Source of the DNA: Zygnema cylindricum
Lineage: Eukaryota > Streptophyta > Zygnematophyceae > Zygnematales > Zygnemataceae
Reading direction: 5' to 3'
DNA: 62,000 nt
Assembly: GCA_037447655.1 (NCBI GenBank)
Contig: JBBHKE010002488.1
Span: 7,536 to 69,535 of the forward strand
In this document: positions 51,707-62,000 of the stretch, piece by piece
Numbering within the stretch: position 1 is the first letter of the stretch
How the letters are laid out: the number at the start of each line of letters is the position of its first letter
Program-made: the position numbers and the translations under genes
Notes under the pieces: model-generated
Seen by the model: the letters and a program-made list of their open reading frames with translations, nothing else
Told to the model about the DNA's origin: nothing
Database searches by the model: none

Positions 51707-52414
51707 TTGGATGAGGAGTTGGAGGCGAAAAACGAGGTCAAAATTCCACGAAGGCATAAATGTGCTTACGGTGGATTGAAAGGTGAAGCAGGTTGGATTG
51801 TAGATTCAGGTGCCTCCATGCATATGTGTAAGGATAAGCACCTGTTCACTAAGATAAGAAAGATTCTCATCGTAGAGATAGAGTACGGGGATGGGAGGAT
51901 AGTCACTACTACTCTTGTAGGATCGGTAGATCTGAAAGTGTTAGTAGAAGGAAAGACATCTATAGTAACATTCTCCGATGTATTGTTTATTCCGAAGTTG
52001 AACAAAAACCTCATCTCTAAATCTGTATTAGATGATATGGGTTTTTTTATTAGCACTAGGGAAGGAGTCTTAACTGCTAGTTTTGAGGAAGAGGTCTATT
52101 TCATTGCTGAGAAAGGTAGCCAAGGGATGTTTAGGCTGATTTTAAGTAATGAAACAAAAAAACTTTATTATGTTGGTGTTCATGATATTATGATGTGGCA
52201 TAAGAGGCTTGGGCATGTGAATCTAGATAAGTTAAGAGAGATGAAAAAGATGGGAGTGGTGGAAGGGATTCAGTTCAGTGAGAGTGATAATATAAGTGAT
52301 TGTATTGGATGTGCTCAAGGTAAAGCACACAGATTACCTTTTCCCAAAAGAGCCACTTATAAGGGAGAAAAAATTCTAGATTTAGTACACACAGATATTT
52401 GGGGACCGGCTTAA
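51707..52414 (+). CDS. CopG protease and integrase N-terminal part
   Basis: The 235-codon frame contains RHKCAYGGL, the protease site WIVDSGASMHMC, the zinc region MMWHKRLGHVNLDKLREMKK and SDCIGCAQGKAHRLPFP, and LVHTDIWGPA with the first catalytic D. It ends at a TAA at 52412, where CopF reads lysine. Confidence 0.85.
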   Translation: MDEELEAKNEVKIPRRHKCAYGGLKGEAGWIVDSGASMHMCKDKHLFTKIRKILIVEIEYGDGRIVTTTLVGSVDLKVLVEGKTSIVTFSDVLFIPKLNKNLISKSVLDDMGFFISTREGVLTASFEEEVYFIAEKGSQGMFRLILSNETKKLYYVGVHDIMMWHKRLGHVNLDKLREMKKMGVVEGIQFSESDNISDCIGCAQGKAHRLPFPKRATYKGEKILDLVHTDIWGPA

Positions 52415-53294
52415 GTGCCCTCACCAGGGGGGAAGAGATTTATGATGACTAACAGTGATGATTGGTCTCAGTATTCCAAGGTGTATTTTTTGAAAAACAA
52501 GTTAGAGGCTCATGATTGTTTTAGAGAATATAAAGCATGGAGTGCAAAACTCAATGAAACTCTAATCAAGAGAATAAGGAGTGACAATGGTGGAGAGTAT
52601 ACTTCTAATTAGTTTGAGGATTTTCTGAGGGAAGATGGAGTCCAACACCAAAAGACAGTTCTTGAAAACCTAGAACAGAATGGGGTAGCTGAAAGATTAA
52701 ATGGAACACTAAGTGATAGTGCTAGAAGTATGTTGTCGGACAAGAAGATAGGAAAAAGGTTTTGGGCCAAAGCAATGAACTGTGTTAATTACCTCAAAAA
52801 TAGAGTTCTTACTTCAGCTATAAAAGATCAAACACAGTCAAGTATTCAATCTAGACACAGATCAGTCTAATTGGAAGCTAGATCCTAAAGGAAAATCGAG
52901 ATAGTTATTAGGATATGATGAGGATATGGAAGGATATACAGTCTATGATCTAAAAAAGGAAGATAAAATCTTAGTAAAGCATCTAGTAGTTATGTATGAA
53001 GGAAAGTTTGTGGATCCCTTCAAGTATACAAAGTCAGTAAAAATCAGATTTGAGTCACAAAATTACGATGACTTTGAGCCTCCTAACTATCCCGGTTGTA
53101 GAGAAGATGACATTCTTGCAAGTACAAATCAGACCAAAAAAAACTCGGCTGCGGAAACTCCAGTGACAACTCTACCCGAAGCGGAAGACATGGTGGAAAC
53201 TGATTCGATTCAAGGGACAAGGGAGAAGCTGAGATTGTTCAAAAGAACCCACGAGAACCATCTATTCCGACCACAGATTTTGAGGGGGGAATGA
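52415..53294 (+). pseudogene. CopG integrase remainder
   Basis: 52415-52612 holds RIRSDNGGEYTSN with the second catalytic D. GVAERLNGTL with the catalytic E is readable near 52683-52712 in another frame. A deletion near 52835 removes the TPYER region present in CopF. 52926-53294 encodes the tail (KFVDPFKYTKSVKIRFES). Confidence 0.8.
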
Positions 53295-53467
53295 GAAGTA
53301 GCAAAAGATTGCAGGAAAAACAGGTTAATAACAAGGTAACAAAACTATCTCATCAAGATGAACCTCAAACTTATGAAGAGGCGATGATATGTCCAGAAAG
53401 GAACCGGTGGAAGACAGCCATCAATGAGGAGATGGCCTCAATTATGACAGCCGTTACTTAGGAGCTG

Positions 53468-54932
53468 GTGGATTGTCCACCTAACCGAAAACCAATCGGT
53501 TGCAAGTGGGTTTTCATATTAAAATTGAACCTAGATAACACGATTGAGCGCTACAAGGCACGATTAGTGGCAAAGGGATTTACACAAAAGGAGGGAATTG
53601 ACTACGAGGAAACCTTTGCCCTGGTCGTCGGATTCCCCTCCGTCCGCATACTTCTCAGTCTGACAGCAGCGGAAGACATGGAGGTGCACGAGATGGACAT
53701 CTAGACAACCTTTTTGCATGGAGAATTGGAAGAAGAGATCTTCCTGCTACAACCCGAAGGATTTGTGGAGGAAGGAGAGGAGAGTAAAGTATGTCGACTG
53801 ATTAAATCTCTTTATGGTTTGAAACAAGTGCCCCGACAGTGGAATAAGAAGCTTGATGAGTTTTTTACCGGTCTGGGTTATATCCAGACAAGTTCAGATC
53901 ACTCAATCTATGTTTTTGGAGATGAGAAAGGTGTTATATTTATTGCAATTTATGTTGATGATATGCTTGTTTTAAGTAAATCAATGAAAAAAAATAATAA
54001 ACTGAAAACCGATCTTAAGGGGAGATTTGAGATGAAGGATATGGGGGAAGCAAAATATATTTTGGGAATTCAAGTAAAAAAACGACCGAAAAAGAAAGAT
54101 TATAAGATTGACTAAAAAAGAAGCAATAGGGAACATGCTTGAAAAATTTCAAATGGATAAAGCTAATAGTTGTACAACTCCAATGGAGTTAAAGAAGGGA
54201 AGTGAGGGGAGTGAGGAAGAAGGAGTCATAGTCCTAGACGAGGAATTATCTCTTGAGGAACAGAAGTTCATGCAGACTATTCCTTACAGGCAAGTAGTGG
54301 GAAGTCTAATCTATTTTATGAATTATACCTGGCCGGATTTAGCTGCAGCTGTAGGAGTGCTGAGTAGAAGTGTAAGGATTAGGAGGCAGCTAAGAGAGTC
54401 CTTAGATATTTGATAGGAACTAGGGATCTATGGTTGCATTTGGGTGGGGAGAATATTCACATCACTCCTTGGAGTGATGCCAGTTATGGTGATGCTCCGA
54501 CGAGGAGATGTACTTCTAGATATGTATTATATGTGGGTGATGGGGCTTGCTGTTGGAGTAGCAAACATCAAAAGGTTATTGCTTAGTCCACCATGGAGGC
54601 TGAGTATATTGCATCTTGTTTTGCTGTAAAAGAACTGATTTGGGTCAAGTCTTTGCTTGGTGAGCTCGGTCACCTTAAGAGTGGTGTGCAAAAAATATTT
54701 TGTGATAATCAGGCAGCAATCGTTATTTTCTGCCAATCTTAGGCATCATTTTAAAGCCAAACACATGGACATTAGACTCAGCTTTGTTAGAGAGAAAGTA
54801 GAAAACAAAATAATCAGTTTAGAGTACCGACCAGATAGCGAGATGGTAACAGATATGATGACAAAACCTGTGCCTTCCCCTAAGCTAATTTTCTGCAAGG
54901 AGAAGTGTGGTCTAAAATTAAAGATTGACTAG
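53468..54932 (+). pseudogene. CopG reverse transcriptase and RNase H
   Basis: 53468-53704 has the RT start, a TAG at 53702 interrupts, and 53714-54115 includes the active box AIYVDDMLVLSKS. 54108-54413 carries IPYRQVVGSLIYFMNYTWPDL. RNase H is broken over 54414-54932, ending in HFKAKHMDIRLSFVREKVENK. CopF has lost this last part. Confidence 0.87.
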
Positions 54933-54945
54933 AAAATAAGGGGAG

Positions 54946-55161
54946 TGTAGAAATTCATGGTTCATTTTTAAGTATTTTCTAGATCTAAATTAAAATACAG
55001 AAAGAAGCAAAGGCAGTCTATCTCTAACTTCTCTCTCCAACTCCCACACTTGTCGCAGTCACTGGGAAGTTGGAGTGGAAGCTAGAGCCATGGCTGCCTA
55101 GGCTATCCAGAGATTTACGGGATAAATATTAGTTTATTTACCGGTTTATTTACTAAAAGGA
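54946..55161 (+). repeat. CopG 3' LTR, first part
   Basis: It begins TGTAGAAATTCATGG and matches the CopF LTR start, up to the CopH insertion. It resumes at 61629 with GGATTGGTGTCAAAACC, the antisense tRNA-like segment, and continues to the window end with the GCGCATTTGTTTCGATAG module. Confidence 0.9.
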
Positions 55162-56201
55162 TGTTGAAATTTATAGATTTCTAGAGTATTTTCTAGGTTT
55201 AAATATGTTTTTATAAAAGGAAAATGAAAAGGACGGACAACCTGCCTCCACCTCCGCTCTCTAGCCCCCATACTTGTTGTATTCACTGAAGGTTAGAGAG
55301 AGAGGTTGATCCATGGCTGCCTTAGTTCAAAAGACAGCTATTTTTTTGTAGGTTACTAAAAATATACTTGACGGACTAGAGATTTGATCTCGGTACCTAC
55401 GGTTCGTCAAGTTGACCGGTAGCGGTGAGCTTTATCCTAGTAGACTAGGACCAATGCTAAGTGCTATGGTATGTGATAGATATATATATAGTTCGAGTGG
55501 ATAAAATTCATTTAACTAGAACTCTATACGGCGTACATAGATTCAGTTTTATAAAGTACGTCGTACGATGCTAATTCAAAACGGAAACCACGCATTTTAG
55601 TTCGACATCGAAACAAATGCCGCGCAAGTATTTATTATGGCTAAGATTGCGTTTCGCATAAAATCCAACGGTGCACATCATCGCCGAAAACTCGGAGTGG
55701 TCACTTTGGCGTTTTGCTACGTGGCATGACCTGGAGCCACGTGGAGAGATGACATTCGGTCATAGGAATTCCGAGGAACGTACGGACGAGTGAAAAGCGG
55801 ACACGCGTCCGCTTAATAGCCTTGTCGTACATAGGCCGTACAAAAGGTACATCGGCAGTAGTACTTTTTGTGTACGATACAGTAATCTGATTGGTCCGTA
55901 CTTCAATAGATAGAAGTTATTAGAGAGAATCAGGACTTAGAAAATTTTGGTAGGTAGTCACCTCTCCCTTTGAGAGTTTGTACAAATTGGCATTTTTACT
56001 GCCTCATAACTTATCGCCTGGTTGGCCGTTTTCAGTGATTTTTTTTGCTACGGACTCAGGGGAGTCCAGGGTGCACAAGATTGCATTCAAATTGTCAGTT
56101 TGCCTTCTTCGGCAGAAGTGGTCGTGGCTTAAAGTGGGTTAGTTAAATACTATCTAGAGGCTTCCTGTATTTTGTAGTCCAATGGAGGACACAGAAGTGC
56201 A
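55162..56201 (+). repeat. CopH 5' LTR
   Basis: TG to CA, with the conserved CCCCATACTTGTTG block near 55267, the antisense tRNA-like segment at about 55365-55450, and a G-box at 55738-55743. The sequence after its end (GTTGTGAGGCGGTGG) does not match the initiator-tRNA site of the other elements. Confidence 0.93.
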
Positions 56202-56268
56202 GTTGTGAGGCGGTGGTCTACGGGATTCGGGCTTTGTTGGATGTACATCCGGATAGGTAGGTCATTTG

Positions 56269-56468
56269 TTGAAATTTATAGATTTTGTAGAGTATTTTCT
56301 AGGTTTAAATATGTTTTTATAAAAGGAAAAGAAAAAGGACTGACAGCCTGCCTCCACCTCCGCTCTCTAGCTCCCATACTTGTTGTAGTCACTGAAGGTA
56401 AGAGAGAGAGGTTGATCCATGGCTGCCTTAGTTCAACAGACAGCTATTTTTAGTAGGTTACTAAAAAT
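56269..56468 (+). repeat. Partial CopH LTR copy inside the CopH leader/Gag
   Basis: It repeats the first 200 bp of the CopH LTR (TGTTGAAATTTATAGATTTTG onward) and ends at TTACTAAAAA, exactly where the antisense tRNA-like segment of the LTR would start. It replaces the N-terminal coding part of Gag that CopF and CopG have. The copy has AGGTAAGAG, a splice-donor-like word, where the LTRs have AGGTTAGAG. Confidence 0.88.
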
Positions 56469-57190
56469 GTGTCCGAAAAGGAGAAAGGGAAGGAGACACA
56501 CCTCACTCCTATTGCCACAGTATCGCGAGCGGCGACCGTGAAGACCGTGGAGAATGATACTCAAATGTGGGAGGATGTAAACATGGCTGCCAAGAACTTC
56601 ATTCTGAGGCACCTCACTCAAGGTTTCGCCACTCCTCATCTTCACATTTACAAGGCCGAGGAATTGTGGGAGAGTTTGGTGGAGATTTATAGAGCTGGAA
56701 CTATTCAGGAGCTCTAGTTGGCTGAGCAAAAGCTATTGAGTTACACTTACAAAGGAGGAAAGATGTTAGATTACTTTAATGATCTTTCTTGTTTGTATAT
56801 GGAAATGGAAAGTGCCGGGTGGACAGGTACAATGAAAATGAAAGTTAACACCCTTATCATGAAATTACCAGATGATTCGAAAACATAGTGTACCGAGTAC
56901 AAGGAATGCCTGATAGTTCATGGAAATGGAACACAGTAGTCAGGATGATACTTGTGCAGGAAAACACAATGGAGATTAGGAGAGGAGGAAAGAGCATTCA
57001 AGCTCTAGCAGCAGGAGGGGACCGATGGAGGAAGGACCCGAAGAAACCTTATAGAGGGGAAAGAGATCATTCTGGGGGACAAAGGCCCCCAAAGGGTCTT
57101 TGTCAATATTGCAAAAAGCGGGGACACTTTATTGCAGATTGTGTCAAGCTATCAGAGCTGAGGCTCCTAGAGAACCGTGAAGGGGGTTCT
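56469..57190 (+). pseudogene. CopH Gag
   Basis: 56469-56717 reads VNMAAKNFILRHLTQGFA and ELWESLVEIYRAGTIQ, then a TAG at 56715. A frameshift near 56875 follows, and the next frame (from 56888) gives MYRVQGMPDSSWKWN, ILVQENTMEIRRGGKSIQALA and the zinc knuckle CQYCKKRGHFIADC. The N-terminus is replaced by an LTR piece. Confidence 0.87.
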
Positions 57191-57940
57191 TCTGGAGGGA
57201 AGAAAAAGGCACCTGTGGTTACAAAATTGTCAGGAGAAACCGAGGATGAGTCCTCTGAGGAGGATGGGGAGCTTCTTCTTGACGAGAGTTTTGAGGAGAA
57301 GGAGATTCATCGGAGGCAGAAGTGTGCCCTTGGAGCAATCTGGGAAGCTCCACAGGAACGATGGATCATTGACTCAAGTGCATCCATGCATATGTGTCGT
57401 GATAAAGAACTCTTCACTAAGTTAAGAAAGATTCCTACTGAAGAGATAAAGTATGGGGATGAGAGAGTGGTTAATACAGATCTAGTGGGATCAGTAGATA
57501 TGAAAGTCTTAGTGGAAGGTAAGACTTCTATACTTACATTCTCAGATGTACTTTACATTCCTCAGCTGAGTAAAAATCTTGTCTCTACGTCTGTGTTGGA
57601 TGACAAAGAGTTTGATACCTTCACTAGAAAGGGAGTCTTTACAGCTAACTATGGGGATGAAGTTTACTTCACAGCAGGTAAGGGTAGCCAAGGAATGTTT
57701 AGGCTTAACCTGAGTAATAAAAAGAAGAATGCTTACTATGTTGGTGTTCCTAAAGTGATGATTTGGCATAAGCGGTTGGGGCATGTGCATTTTGATAGGT
57801 TGAGGGAAATGAAAAAGCTTGGGGTAGTAGATGGCATTTAGTTTGGGGATAATGAAATGATGGATGATTGTAGTGGTTGTGCTTAAGGTAAGGCTCACAG
57901 ACTTCCCTTTCCCAAAGCCGCCACATATAGAGGTGAGAAA
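57191..57940 (+). pseudogene. CopH protease and integrase zinc region
   Basis: An acidic linker leads to RRQKCALGAI and the protease site, here WIIDSSASMHMC. The catalytic triplet D-S-G has become D-S-S, likely disabling. MIWHKRLGHVHFDRLREMKK is the H-H half of the zinc region. A TAG at 57838 and a TAA near 57884 interrupt before and after DDCSGCA. Confidence 0.87.
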
Positions 57941-58939
57941 GTGTTAGATTTGGTCCACACAGATATTTGGGGACCTGCAAAAGTACCTTCGGTTGGAGGA
58001 AAGAGGTTTATGATGACAATAACTGATGATAGGTCTAGATACTCTAGAGTCTACTTTCTGAAAACAAAGTCTGAAGCATCAACTTACTTCAAAGAATATA
58101 AAGCTTGGTGTGAGAAGTTGCATGAAACCCCCATTAAGAGGATAAGGAGTGATAATGGGAGGGAATATACTTCTAACGAGTTTGAGGAATATCTGAGAGA
58201 TGAGGGAGTGCAGCACCAAAAAACTGTACCATATAACCCAGAACAAAATGGGGTAGCTAAGAGGTTGAATCGAACACTAGGAGATAGTGTACGTAGTATG
58301 TTGGCCGACAAGAAAAAAGGAAAGAGATTTTGGGCAAAAGCAATGAATTGTGCCAACTACATTAAGAATAGCGTCCTTACCTCAGCTATAAAGGGAGTGA
58401 CACCTTATGAGAGATGGGTTGGAAGGAAACCAGATATCTCACACCTTAAAGTATTTGGTAGCCAAGTATATAGTCTTGACACGGATAGGAAAAAGTGGAA
58501 ACTAGATGCTAAGAGAAAACCTGGATACTTTGTGGGATATGATGAGGATGTTAAGGGATATAGAGTATATGACTTAGCAAAGAAAGATATCATTCTGGTC
58601 AAACACTTAGTTGTCATGGATGAAGGGAAGTCATTTGACCCCTTCAAATATACAAAGAAGATAAGGATCAGATTTGAGTCCGAAAGTGAGGAGAACTCGG
58701 GAGTTCCCAAAAGGAACATGGGCGAAACCGTGATTACAGATTCAGGGGAGATCCAAGATACAAGAGACTCACCAGAAACCTCATATACTCCTATGGACTT
58801 CGAGGAGATAGAAAAAGCGGGACAAGAACCGGTTTCCATGGAGAGGGGAGCCGATGAGACAGTGAGAAGAAATCGAAGACTTCCATCCATTCTTGCTTCA
58901 GAGTTTGAGGGAGGAAGGAGGAGCAACAAATTGATATAG
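57941..58939 (+). CDS. CopH integrase core and tail
   Basis: This 332-codon frame holds LVHTDIWGPAKVPS (first D), RIRSDNGREYTSNEFEEYL (second D) and PEQNGVAKRLNRTLGDSV. The catalytic glutamate of the usual V-A-E-R is replaced by K here. TPYERWVGRKPDISHLKVFG, GYFVGYDEDVKGYRVYDL and DPFKYTKKIRIRFES follow, then an acidic linker. CopG keeps E at this position, so the change is private and probably inactivating. Confidence 0.88.
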   Translation: MLDLVHTDIWGPAKVPSVGGKRFMMTITDDRSRYSRVYFLKTKSEASTYFKEYKAWCEKLHETPIKRIRSDNGREYTSNEFEEYLRDEGVQHQKTVPYNPEQNGVAKRLNRTLGDSVRSMLADKKKGKRFWAKAMNCANYIKNSVLTSAIKGVTPYERWVGRKPDISHLKVFGSQVYSLDTDRKKWKLDAKRKPGYFVGYDEDVKGYRVYDLAKKDIILVKHLVVMDEGKSFDPFKYTKKIRIRFESESEENSGVPKRNMGETVITDSGEIQDTRDSPETSYTPMDFEEIEKAGQEPVSMERGADETVRRNRRLPSILASEFEGGRRSNKLI

Positions 58940-59008
58940 GAAAAATAAGCTGCTCATAAGGTAACTAAGCTATCTCACCCAGATGAGCCTCAGTCTTACT
59001 TAGAGGCA

Positions 59009-60481
59009 GTGAATAGTCCAGAGAAAGAAAGATGGATTAGAGTCATAAATGATGAGATGGCTTCTATCATGGAAGCAAATACTTGGGAACTAGCAGATTG
59101 TCCTCCAGACAGAAAACCTATTGGATGTAAATGGGTGTTTAAACTACAACTAAACCCAGATAATACAATTGAGAGGTATAAGGCTCGATTGGTAGCGAAG
59201 GGGTTCACCCAAAAAGAGGGGATTGACTATGAGGAGACCTTTGCTCCTGTTGTTCGATTCCCATGAGTAAGGATTCTCCTCAGTCTGGCGGCAGCGGAAG
59301 ACATGGAAATACACCAGATGGACATTAAGACTGCTTTTCTTAATGGTGAGTTAGAGGAAGAAATTTTTATGAGGCAACCCGAGGGGTTTGTGGAAAAAGG
59401 AGAAGAGAGCAAAGTCTGCAGGCTCATAAAGTCCTTATATGGACTGAAACAGACTCCCCGACAGTGGAATAAGAAACTAGATGAGTTTCTCACCGATCTG
59501 GGATACATCCGGATCAATTCTGACCATTCTATCTATATGTTTGAAGATGAGAATGGTGTCATTTTTATTGCAATTTATGTGGATGACCTGCTTGTGTTAA
59601 GTAAGTCTTTGGAGAATATCAATAGGCTAAAGAAAGATCTTAGGGGCAGATTTGATATGAAGGATTTAGGGAAGGCAAAATATATTTTGGGGATCCAAAT
59701 GGAGAGAGATAGGGGGAAGAAGATTATCAGACTTACTCAGAAAGAAGCTTTAGGTAATATGCTTGAGAAATTTCAAATGGAAAATGCTAACAGTTGTACC
59801 ACTCCCATGGACTTGAAAAAAGTAAGTGATGGGAGTGTAGAAGGAGGAGTGATGATATTAGATGATCAGATGAGTCCAGAGGAGAGAGAGTTTATGAAGT
59901 CTATCCCTTATAGACAGGTCGTAGGAAGTTTAATTTATTTTATGAACTGTACCAGGCCGGACATAGCGGCAGCAGTTGGAGTACTCAGTAGGAGTCTTAA
60001 TGATCTTAGGAAGAGAAACTGGGAGGCAACCAAGAGAGTCATGAGATATCTGGTTGGAACCAGAGAATTATGGTTGCATTTGGGAGGGGAGCACACTGAT
60101 ATCACCACTTGGAGTGATGCCAGTTATGGGGATGCACCTATGAGAAGATGCACTTCTGGATATGTTTTGTATGTGGGGGAAGGTGCTTGCTGTTGGAGCA
60201 GTAACCAACAAAAGGTGGTTGCTCAGTCTACTATGGAGGCTGAATATATGTCGTCTTGTTCTGCTGTAAAAGAACTAATGTGGGTGAAATCATTGTTACA
60301 AGAACTGGGATTTATGAAGGAGGGAGTGCATGAAATCTTTTGCGATAATCAAGCTGCAATTGCAATTGCACCCAATCCAAAACACCATTTCAAAGCAAAA
60401 CATATGGACATAAAATTAAGTTTCGTAAGAGAAAAAGTTGAAAATAAAATTTTAAATCTTGTGTATACACCCGATAAATAA
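59009..60481 (+). pseudogene. CopH reverse transcriptase and RNase H
   Basis: 59009-59266 is the RT start ([35 protein letters not shown]), ended by a TGA at 59264. 59303-60481 is an uninterrupted 392-codon frame with DIKTAFLNGELEEEIFMRQP, LYGLKQTPRQWNKKLDEF, the active box AIYVDDLLVLSKS, IPYRQVVGSLIYFMN, and RNase H: TTWSDASYGDAPMRRCTSG, QSTMEAEYMSSCSAVKELMW, FCDNQAAIAIAPNPKHHFK. It stops at 60479, about 20 codons before the usual end. Both RT and RNase H catalytic blocks look intact. Confidence 0.9.
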
Positions 60482-60589
60482 ATGGTGGTTGACATGATGA
60501 CCAAACATGTGCCCTCTCCAAAACTAAATATTGTCAGGAAAAATGCGGGTTGAAAGAAAAATTAAAGTTAGACTAGAAAATAAGGGGAG

Positions 60590-61628
60590 TGTTGAAATTT
60601 ATAGATTTCTAGAGTATTTTCTAGGTTTAAATATGTTTTTATAAAAGGAAAAGGAAAAAGACGGACAGCCTGCCTCCACCTCCGCTCTTTAGCCCCCATA
60701 CTTGTTGTAGTCACTGAAGGTTAGAGAGAGAGGTTGATCCATGGCTGCCTTAGTTCAATAGACAGCTATTTTTAGTAGGTTACTAAAAATATACTTGACG
60801 GACTAGAGATTTGATCTCGGTACCTACGGTTCGTCAAGTTGACTGGTAGTGGTCAGCTTTATCCAAGTAGACTAGGACCAATGCTAAGTGCTATGGTATG
60901 TGATAGATATATATATAGTTCGAGTGGATAAAATTCATTTAACTAGAACTGTATACGGCGTACATAGATCCAGTTTTATAAAGTACGTCGTACGATGCTA
61001 ATTCAAACCGGATACCACGCATTTTAGTTCGACATCGAAACAAATGCCGCGCAAGTATTTATTACGGCTAAGATTGCGTTTCGCATAAAATCCAACGGCG
61101 CACATCATCGCCAAAATCCCGGAGTGGTCACTTTGGCGTTTTGCTACGTGGCATGACCTGGAGCCAAGTGGAGAGATGACATTCGGTCATAGGAATTCCG
61201 AGGAACGTACGGACGAGTGAAAAGCGGACACGCGTCCGCTTAATAGCCTTGTCGTACATAGGCCGTACAAAAGGTATATCGGCAGTAGTACTTTTTGTGT
61301 ACGATACAGTAATCTAATTGGTCCGTACTTCAATAAATAGAAGTTATTAGAGAGAATCAAGACTTAGAAAATTATGGTAGGTAGTCACCTCTCCTTTTGA
61401 GAGTTTGTACAAATTGGCATTTTTACTGCCTCATAACTTATCGCCTGGTTGGCCGTTTTCAGTGATTCTTTTTGCTACGGACTCAGAGGAGTCCAGGCTG
61501 CACAGGGGTGCAGTCAATTTGTCAGTTTGCCTTCTTGGGCAGAAGTGGTTCTGGCTTAAAGTGGGTTAGTTAAATAGTATCTAGAGGCTTCATGTATTCT
61601 GTAGTCCAATGGAGGACACAGAATTGCA
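60590..61628 (+). repeat. CopH 3' LTR
   Basis: It matches the 5' LTR almost base for base. The antisense tRNA-like segment is at about 60793-60880. One difference removes the G-box CACGTG (GCCAAGTGG at 61164 in place of GCCACGTGG). Confidence 0.93.
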
Positions 61629-62000
61629 AAGGATTGGTGTCAAAACCAGGATTTGATCGTGGTACCTACGGAATGATAGATAGCCGGCAGCCGGTAACCT
61701 TAACCGTTAAGTCTAGATCTAACGATACATAGTATAGGGTTTGATAATTATTTAAATGTAATTATGTTGGATAATTCATTTAACTACAACTGCGTACGGG
61801 ATACATAGATCCAGTTACGTAAATGTACGGATTAAGGTACGGACAAGGAACAAGTATCGCGCATTTGTTTCGATAGCGAAACGGATACCGCGCAAGTATT
61901 TATTACGGCTACAATTAAATATGCATTTAATCGTACGACCGGAATGAATCCCGAGATTGCAGAAGAGGATTTCAGCGGTTTGTGGTCATCGCCACATCGA

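Larger units (their letters stand above)
55162..61628 (+). mobile_element. CopH: full-length Copia element with AAGGA duplication
   Basis: LTRs are 55162-56201 (1,040 bp) and 60590-61628 (1,039 bp), both TGTTGAAATTTATAG to TGCA and nearly identical. AAGGA flanks the element at 55157-55161 and 61629-61633. A polypurine tract (AAAATAAGGGGAG) lies at 60577-60589. Internal order is Gag, protease, integrase, RT, RNase H. High LTR identity suggests a fairly recent insertion, but several stops are present. Confidence 0.95.
50594..62000 (+). mobile_element. CopG: second copy of CopF, 3' LTR split by CopH
   Basis: The LTR tail is 50594-50663, primer-binding site 50664-50678, coding remnants 50712-54932, polypurine tract near 54936-54945, and 3' LTR 54946-55161. 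The LTR resumes at 61629 after the CopH insertion and runs past the window end. Offset to CopF is 8,419 bp at the primer-binding site. It shares disabling mutations with CopF. Confidence 0.88.

Overview
This window reads as repeat-dense nuclear DNA of a eukaryote, most likely a streptophyte (land plant or charophyte-grade alga). I see no convincing host gene, rRNA, functional tRNA gene or CRISPR array. The lineage inference rests on four things. The Copia elements have plant-type Gag-PR-IN-RT-RNaseH order. Their primer-binding sites fit the plant initiator-tRNA-Met anticodon arm as I remember it. The long terminal repeats (LTRs) carry G-box (CACGTG) motifs. A Ty3/gypsy family carries a cytosine-5 DNA methyltransferase. 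No species can be named from sequence alone.

Layout: 1-3.3 kb holds two eroded Copia pol fragments (CopA, CopB). 3.8-10.4 kb is a cluster of MITEs sharing TACACCGC-type terminal inverted repeats, with a 50-bp minisatellite. 11.1-11.5 kb is a CT-rich 28-bp minisatellite. 12.5-16.2 kb holds a broken DDE transposase gene on the minus strand, GCGACGA-rich hairpins (one with perfect 42-bp arms), and an unassigned 276-codon ORF. 16.2-16.5 kb is degenerate telomere-like sequence. 17.0-18.9 kb holds three DNA-transposon relics with intact target duplications, one nested in another. 19.3-25.7 kb holds two copies, in opposite orientation, of an internally deleted Copia family (CopC plus, CopD minus). 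25.7-31.9 kb is a nearly complete Ty3/gypsy element (GypA): Gag, methyltransferase, RT, RNase H, integrase and a C-terminal PHD finger. 32.1-33.5 kb is the 5' part of another gypsy (GypD). 33.5-39.5 kb is a minus-strand Copia (CopE). 39.5-54.9 kb is a composite of two Copia copies (CopF, CopG) that share a gypsy LTR insertion, separated by a gypsy 3' half (GypB) and a second, decayed methyltransferase-bearing gypsy (GypC). 55.2-61.6 kb is a full-length Copia (CopH) with an AAGGA target duplication, inserted in the 3' LTR of CopG.

Main signals: (1) the retrotransposon-borne methyltransferase, present in two diverged copies that share an unusual W-E-C-Q active-site motif, in a family that also ends in a PHD finger. 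This is the best candidate for an unusual system: an element able to read and write chromatin marks. (2) Copia elements whose PBS matches the anticodon arm, not the 3' end, of tRNA-iMet. (3) An antisense tRNA-like module at the same place in every Copia LTR. (4) A deleted Copia family that still keeps a roughly 279-codon fused frame in two copies. Every retroelement here is broken by stops or frameshifts, so present activity would need help in trans.
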